A stretch of 64,000 nt of DNA from Dromiciops gliroides. Lineage: Eukaryota; Chordata; Mammalia; Microbiotheria; Microbiotheriidae. The notes under the pieces were generated by a model. It made no database searches. It was not told the origin of the DNA and saw only the letters and a program-made list of their open reading frames with translations. A program made the translations under genes and the position numbers. Where the stretch lies: positions 642,665,306 through 642,729,305 of the forward strand of contig NC_057863.1 in NCBI RefSeq assembly GCF_019393635.1, given 5' to 3'. Numbering within the stretch: position 1 is the stretch's first letter; every line of letters starts with the position of its first letter. Shown here in pieces: positions 44,628-64,000 of this stretch.

Positions 44628-45190
44628 ACACAGAGGCACACACTCATACACTCCCACACTCACTTACTCATACACACACAAATACACACACTCACACATG
44701 CCACACACATACCACACACTTACACATATCTACACACACCACACAATACACATACTCACTCACTCATACTTTCACATACATGCGCATTCATGCTCACATA
44801 CGTGCACACTCACTCATACTTACACATACCACACACTTACACACACTACACACATACTCACATACACTCACTCATACACTCACACAATACACTCATTCAT
44901 ACACTTACACATACCACACACACCACACACTTACACATATTTACACACACCACACACATACTCACACTCACTCATACACTCACAAAATATGAACATTCAT
45001 ACACACATGTATCACACACTTACACATACTTACACATACCACACACCCACACATATATTTACACACACCACACAATATACTCATACAATCACACAATACA
45101 CACATTCATATACTCACACACCTCACACTTGCACATACTTACACACACCACACATATACACACACACACTCACACTCGTGTATATACACA
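44628..45190. repeat. ACAC/TACA-rich array
   Basis: About 560 bp of degenerate CACACA, CATACCACACAC and CACTCATACA units. The 232-codon plus frame across it (44524-45222) is His/Thr/Tyr low complexity. Confidence 0.95.
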
Positions 45191-45284
45191 TAGCCATCGG
45201 CCCTCACGGGGCCTTCACCTGAGCTCAACACATCTTCTAACAGCTAAAATGATCTTCCTCCTTCTCACAGGAAGGGGTGTGATA

Positions 45285-45485
45285 GAGAGAATGCTGGAGT
45301 CAGGAAGACTTGAGTTCAAATCCAGCCTCCAACACTTACTAGTCGTTTGACTTCAGGTGAGACTCTCAGCTGTAAAATGGGGGTATTAGCAGCATTTCCC
45401 TCAAAGGGCTGTTGTGAGGATCAAATAAGAGAATCGGCTTAGCACTGTGCCTGGCACGTAGTGGGCATTTTATAAATTACTATTC
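45285..45485 (+). mobile_element. MIR/CORE-type SINE
   Basis: GTAAAATGGGGGTATTAGCA, GGCTGTTGTGAGGATCAAAT. Confidence 0.75.
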
Positions 45486-45616
45486 CCTTCCCTTTCTGGT
45501 CATACCTTAAACATTCTAGTCCAGGCCCTTACCATCTCTTGCCTGGACTACTGCAGTAACCTAGTGAGTCCCTGAATTTGGCCTCTCAATCAATCAGCAG
45601 TTATTAAGTACCTACT

Positions 45617-45812
45617 AGGGGGGGGCAGCTAGATGGTGCAGTGGTTAAAGCACTGGCCCTGGATTCAGGAGGACCTGAGTTCAAATCTGGCCTCAGACAC
45701 TTGACACTTACTAGCTGTGTGACCCTGGGCAAGTCACTTAACCCCCATTGCCTGCAAAAAAACCAAAACCAAAACCAAACCAAAAAAAAAAAAGAAAAAG
45801 AAAAAAAAAGTA
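45617..45812 (+). mobile_element. tRNA-derived marsupial SINE
   Basis: AAGTACCTACTAGG flanks both ends; long CAAAA-rich tail. This is the rightmost plus-strand copy of the family. Confidence 0.94.
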
Positions 45813-46149
45813 CCTACTAGGTGCCAGGTACTGGGAAAAAGCTTTTCCCCTCTCCGGTCCATCTCCCACCTAGCTGCCAAAGAGGTAGCCCTAAAGTCCA
45901 GGTCTAAGTCACAAGCATCTTCAGGTCAAACTCACCTTCTTTGAGGCGTTCAGTGTCCTTCACAATCTGATCTTCCCTGAGTGGTTTCTCATTACCCCCT
46001 CCCCATCTTCCAACTTCCCCAACCCTGGAAGGCTTTCCCACCTCCACTCTGCCTTCTAAAATTCCTCACTCCCTCTGAGGCTGAAATGTCGCCTCCTTCA
46101 AGAGACTTTCCCCATTACTGTCTATTTTCTTTCATATACTTATCTGTGA

Positions 46150-46372
46150 ATATGCTGTTGCCTCCTCTCCTCCAGAGCCATCTGGGTCTAGTAGCAAGAT
46201 AGGCACCAGGATGACTGGAGATGGATGGCCCCGGATGTTTTTAAGGCAATTGGGGTTAAATGACTTGTTAAGGATCACACAGCTAGTCAGTGTCTTGAGG
46301 TGAGATTTTAACTCAGAGCCTCTCGACTCCAGGGCCAACAGCTCTATCCACTGCACCACCTAGCTACTGTAA
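46150..46372 (-). mobile_element. Composite tRNA/RTE-type SINE, truncated
   Basis: Same middle block as the 25.4 kb copy (TCCTCCAGAGCCATCTGGGT) and a tRNA-like head. Confidence 0.85.
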
Positions 46373-46379
46373 ATATGTA

Positions 46380-46495
46380 TCCCTCTGTAAAAAGTAAGAG
46401 CTCTGAAGGCAGGACCTGTCTCCCTTTTGTAGTTGTATCCTTTGTGCCGAGCACAGTACCTGGCCCATATTAAGCCCTCAAGATATGCTTGTTTT
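46380..46495 (+). mobile_element. L2 LINE 3' end
   Basis: AAGAGCTCTGAAGGCAGGAC, GAGCACAGTACCTGGCCCAT. Confidence 0.65.
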
Positions 46496-46829
46496 CTTGT
46501 TTCCTTGCTTTTTGCCCTTCATCCCTTCCTTTCTTCCTTCTCTCCTTCCTTCCTCCCTCCCTTTAGCCCACCCCCTTTACTGAGGAGGGAAGTATGTTCC
46601 ATCATCTGTCATCTGTAGTCGACTGACCATTCCATAGACCTGAGTTCTGTTATCTCTTATAGTTGTTTGCTCTTCATATTATTGGAGTCGCTGAGTATAT
46701 TCTAGTCAGCTTCCTTTGTTGTGCATCAGTTCAAACACCCATCAACTCATCCTGAGTTTCTCTGACTTCTATTTGTTTTTTCTTATGGAACAAAAATAGT
46801 CCACACATCCATATATGAAGATTTGCCTG

Positions 46830-47010
46830 GCACTGGATTTTGGAGTCATGAGCATCTGGCTTCAAATTCTGCCACAGCTATCAACAAGCAGTGTGACCCT
46901 AGGCAACTCACTTAACCTTTCTCTCCATGCTTCAGTTTCTTCATTTGTAAAGTTGGGGGAGTGAGGGTTGGACTTGATGATCCCTAAAATCTATGATCCT
47001 ATATATGACC
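46830..47010 (+). mobile_element. MIR-type SINE
   Basis: GTGTGACCCTAGGCAACTCA, CTTCAGTTTCTTCATTTGTA, TTGGACTTGATGATC. Confidence 0.7.
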
Positions 47011-47019
47011 AGGGGTTCA

Positions 47020-48180
47020 GACAGTTTCCAGTTTCTTGGCTACCACAAAGTGCGGCTACAAATGTTTTGTATAGATGGACTTTCCCTGTCTTTGTCCCTC
47101 CCTCCTTCCATGGGTTCTATGTCCAGGTGCAGAATTACTAGATCCAAAGGGTATGAAGTCTCAGCATAGTTCCCAATTGTTTTCTGGAATGGTCAGGCCA
47201 GTTCAGTTCTACAAACACTGTTTTAGGATGCCTCTCCTCCCACAGCCCCTCCAACATTGTCTCATTCCAACTTGTACTAATCAGCTGGGTGTGAAGCGAA
47301 ACCTACGTTATTTTCCAGTACTTTTCTCTTATGGCTAACGATTTGGAGCACCTTCCTCCAGATTGATTTTGACGTATTTCATCTTCTGAGAATTGTTCAT
47401 ATTCTTTCACATTAGGGAATGGCTCATGGTCTTACCTATTTATATCAATTACTGATAGATAGCGGATACCAGATATTAGATGCAGGTATCTTCCCCATTG
47501 ATGGTTTTTGTTTGTTTATACAGGATCATAGATAGTCAAAAGGAAAAATACAGGTTATCCACCCCAACCTCCCTTCCCTGTTCTAGATAGGGAAACTGGG
47601 AACCAGAAAGATTAAACAACTTTAAACACATTGATTTTGTTCACACACAAGTTTCTCCTTCGCATGACCAAACCATCCATTTTGACTTGGGTGATCAGCT
47701 CTATGCCTTCATTGGTTATGAATTCTTCCCAAAACTACGCTTGAAAGTTAGCTCCCTCCATTTTCTAGTATTTTTCTTATGATATAGCCCTTTACATTGA
47801 AGTTACTTATGCATTTGGTCTTTATGTCATCTTTTATGAGATCCTGGTCTACATCGAATTCTTCTCAAAATGATCCCCAATTTGCTCAACAGTTCTTGTG
47901 CAAAAGGGAGTCTCCACTACCTGTGATTCTGAGGCCAGTTCTGGCCTGTTTGATTGCATCCGGGTCTTATCTAAAACATCCCAGTTTTTGCCAACTGGTA
48001 TGAAATAGTACTGATGATTACTGCCTTTTATATATTTGGAATCTAGAAGTGCCAGGCCTCCCTTCATTATTTCCCTTGAGATTCATAACTGTTTGTTCCT
48101 CTACATGAACCTTATAATATCTACGTCTACAAAGTAACCCTTTGCCAGATCAGTATAACAGTAAATCTAGTAAATTTAGA
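47020..48180 (-). mobile_element. Old L1 3' part
   Basis: Reverse L1 ORF2 C-terminal and 3' sequence (TAGTTCCCAATTGTTTTCTG, CACAGCCCCTCCAACATTGT). Much decayed. Confidence 0.65.
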
Positions 48181-48234
48181 TATTGCTGTCATTTCCATTA
48201 TTTGATTACAATCCAACCACAAAGCGAAGAGAAT

Positions 48235-48480
48235 TAGCATTTATTAAATACCTATTATGGCCAAGCATTGTGCTAAGTGCTTTACACATATAGTCTCATT
48301 TGATCCTCACAATCACCTTAGCAAGTAGGTGCTATTATACACATTTTATAGTTCAGGAAACTGAGGCAGAAGTTAAGGGACTTGTCCAAGATCACATGAC
48401 TAGGAAATCTCTGAAGCTGAATCCGAACCCAAGTCTTCCTGACTCCAGAAACTGCGTTCTAGCCACTGCCTCCATGCCCG
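48235..48480 (-). mobile_element. Old therian SINE/MIR-type repeat
   Basis: CTAAGTGCTTTACACATATA, TCATTTGATCCTCACAATCA, GGAAACTGAGGCAGAAGTTA. Confidence 0.65.
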
Positions 48481-49097
48481 CCCCCCATCATCTTCCCATT
48501 GATGCCTTTGCGTCTGATAAGGGTTCATGTAAGTCCTGAGTGTGCCTTCAGAGGTCGATTCTTAGGTAGTTTATGGATCTTGCGGTTATTAAGGGAATTT
48601 TCCTATCTCCTGCTGGGTTTTTTAGTAACACAGTAAAGCCGTCCACTGGCACCCTGCTGGGCTGAAGCTGGGGTCTTATCCCTTTTGCTGGGGACCTCTG
48701 GGAATCTAGACAAGCCACTTCACCTGCAGAGGGAACTGTGCCTCCTCTCTGTCCAAGCTTATCCCCTCAATTCCTTTTTCTCCCGGCTAGAGCCGACGCT
48801 TCTAGGATTAGAGACCTCTTGCCTTTGTCTCTCTCAGCTCCCCACTCCTCTCTCCACAGCAGGAGAGCACCCACCAGGAGCCTGCCCAAGGGTCCACGGC
48901 ACATCAAAGGTGAAAAACCTTTAAGTGACAGAATCAGGAGTGTCTGAGGCGGACAGGACCTTTAAGCCCAGGATGGGCCAGCTAGAAAGGGGGAAACTGA
49001 GGTTGAAAAGAGAAGAAATTTGAGCACAATCATTCATGCAAATGGCTGAGCTGGGGCTCTCCTGGAGCCCCCTGACTGACAATCTCCCCTCCCTCTA

Positions 49098-56164
<7,067 letters not shown>

Positions 56165-56165
<1 letters not shown>

Positions 56166-56560
56166 CTTACTTGGACACAGCCGCCGCCGCCACCAGGCCC
56201 CGCCCTATTCAGGACCTCCCACGGAGCTCAGCCAATGAGCGCACGGAGCGGGCCCGCGACTTTGACCAATGAAGAAGCAGAGTTCCACTTTTCCCCGCCC
56301 CTTCCAAGAGCAGCTAATGGACTTCGGAGAGGGCTACTTCTTCAGCCAATGAGAGGACGCTGTTTTCTACCTTTCTCCCCTCCACCCAATTTCGGCCTTC
56401 CTCTTCCTCCACCCCCAAACACATGCGTGCCTGGAAGTCAGGAACCGGTCATGACGGGGCCCGGGGAAGGCCAAAAGAGCTTCGGGCGACCGAGGCGAGC
56501 CTGTTCATGTGCTCCTAGGGCCCGGGGCACAAACGGGAACAAACCTTTCCCTCCCACGCC
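56165..56560 (-). promoter_or_regulatory. TIMM50: TIMM50 CpG-rich promoter with three CCAAT boxes
   Basis: The DNA around and upstream of the TIMM50 ATG is GC- and CpG-rich. CCAAT occurs on the plus strand at 56232, 56266 and 56346, which is the inverted (ATTGG) form relative to the gene. I see no TATA box. This is typical of an NF-Y-driven housekeeping promoter; the start site itself is not shown by sequence. Confidence 0.6.
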
Positions 56561-57370
56561 TTAGCGGGCCTCTAGAGAGGGCGCCAGCTGGAGGGAGGTG
56601 GATCGGAGGGGGCCGGGAGCTGCGGATGAGGCGGGGGAGCATCCCAGGCAGAGGGGAGGATACTGGGAGTACGGAAGCTTTCTAGTGTCCGAGGGGGAGG
56701 CGGGGTCCTTGAACGCTGTTTATGTTGGACCCTGGAGGGCGTGGATTGAGTAGGGGGCTGTCAAGGCAGGACCTGGGCTTCAGGTGAATTGACAGAATGA
56801 GATCATAGGGAGGGGGCAGGGGAGAGGGGGCGGTCAGATTGTAACTGAGGGGTGTCCTGAAACCTATTGAGGGAGACCCAGAGAGGAAGGGGTGATGCGC
56901 AGGGGGCCACCGAGGTCAAGGAGAGTGGGCACAGGGAGAGAAGGCGGGTGGGCCTGACCACTAAGAGGCCTCTGTGCCAGGGCAGATGGCCCCGGGAGGC
57001 AGGAGCGATAGGGGATGGGGGAGCCACGGGCCTGGTCATAGGCAGGAGGGAAGAGATGGAGTGACAGAAGTGACAAGAACCCTGCTGGGCCCTGGCCACC
57101 AGGCCGGACCACACACACCCTGGGGAGGCAAGGCCGCCTTCTGGGAACGCAGGCCAGAGAAAGCCAGGCCTACGAAGACCCCAGCGCGGTGAGCAAGGAG
57201 GGGGCTCTTCCAGACTTCCCTCCCCTAGTGCTGGCTCTGACTGAGCTTGTCTGCAGGCAGCACCAGGGAAGCCTGGGGCAATTTCTTTCCCCAGGCCCTG
57301 CCCCCGCCCCCTCCCCCTTGACCCCCAGCTCAATTGAGGATTCTCTTCAGACAAACTGACCAAACAATCT

Positions 57371-64000
<6,630 letters not shown>

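Noticed and set aside
44524-45222. 232-codon plus-strand open frame
   Set aside because: It is the ACAC repeat read as His/Thr/Tyr repeats; no splice sites or domain.
56803-57363. 186-codon minus-strand open frame between SUPT5H and TIMM50
   Set aside because: Pro/Leu/Ser composition without a known domain, in a GC-rich gap just past the SUPT5H 3' end; read as chance.

Overview
This is a marsupial nuclear DNA window. tRNA-derived SINEs headed GGGGCAGCTAGGTGG, Mar1-type SINEs with an RTE-like 3' end and marsupial-type L1 copies fill the left half. Vertebrate gene exons with GT-AG introns fill the right half. An Australian marsupial is my best guess from the SINE type; the species is not identified.

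The genes lie on the minus strand in the order SUPT5H, TIMM50, DLL3, then a SELENOV-like gene (right to left). This is the order I know from human chromosome 19q13.2. SUPT5H (57.5-64 kb, 5' part outside the window) encodes the Spt5 subunit of DSIF. TIMM50 (49.2-56.2 kb) is complete, 11 exons and 365 residues, and encodes the TIM23 presequence receptor. DLL3 (34.6-41.7 kb) is complete, 8 coding exons and 660 residues, and encodes a Notch ligand. A SELENOW/SELENOV-family gene (30.2-31.3 kb) has three clear C-terminal exons and a good SECIS candidate in its 3' UTR. I checked each exon of the three large genes by reading frame and intron phase.

Layout: 0-30 kb has no recognisable gene and is packed with SINEs, L1, L2, RTE-type LINE pieces, a solo LTR and LTR-like repeats. 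30-32.8 kb is the SELENOV-like gene with a possible CpG-rich promoter. 34.5-41.8 kb is DLL3 with a TATA and GC-box promoter. 41.8-49.1 kb is intergenic with a pyrimidine tract, a 560-bp ACAC array and old repeats. 49.1-56.4 kb is TIMM50 with a CpG-rich promoter, three CCAAT boxes and a minisatellite just inside intron 1. 57.4-64 kb is the SUPT5H 3' half.

Main points of interest: (1) this DLL3 has a canonical six-cysteine DSL domain and two lysines in its cytoplasmic tail, both unlike the divergent placental DLL3; (2) a SELENOV-like gene sits at the SELENOV position with a SECIS-like hairpin, yet I cannot find its UGA-containing Cys-x-x-Sec exon; (3) the repeats record clear events, including a twin-primed L1 and three SINEs stacked on one 8-bp target. 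Exon ends are accurate to about 1 base; repeat ends to about 5-20 bases.
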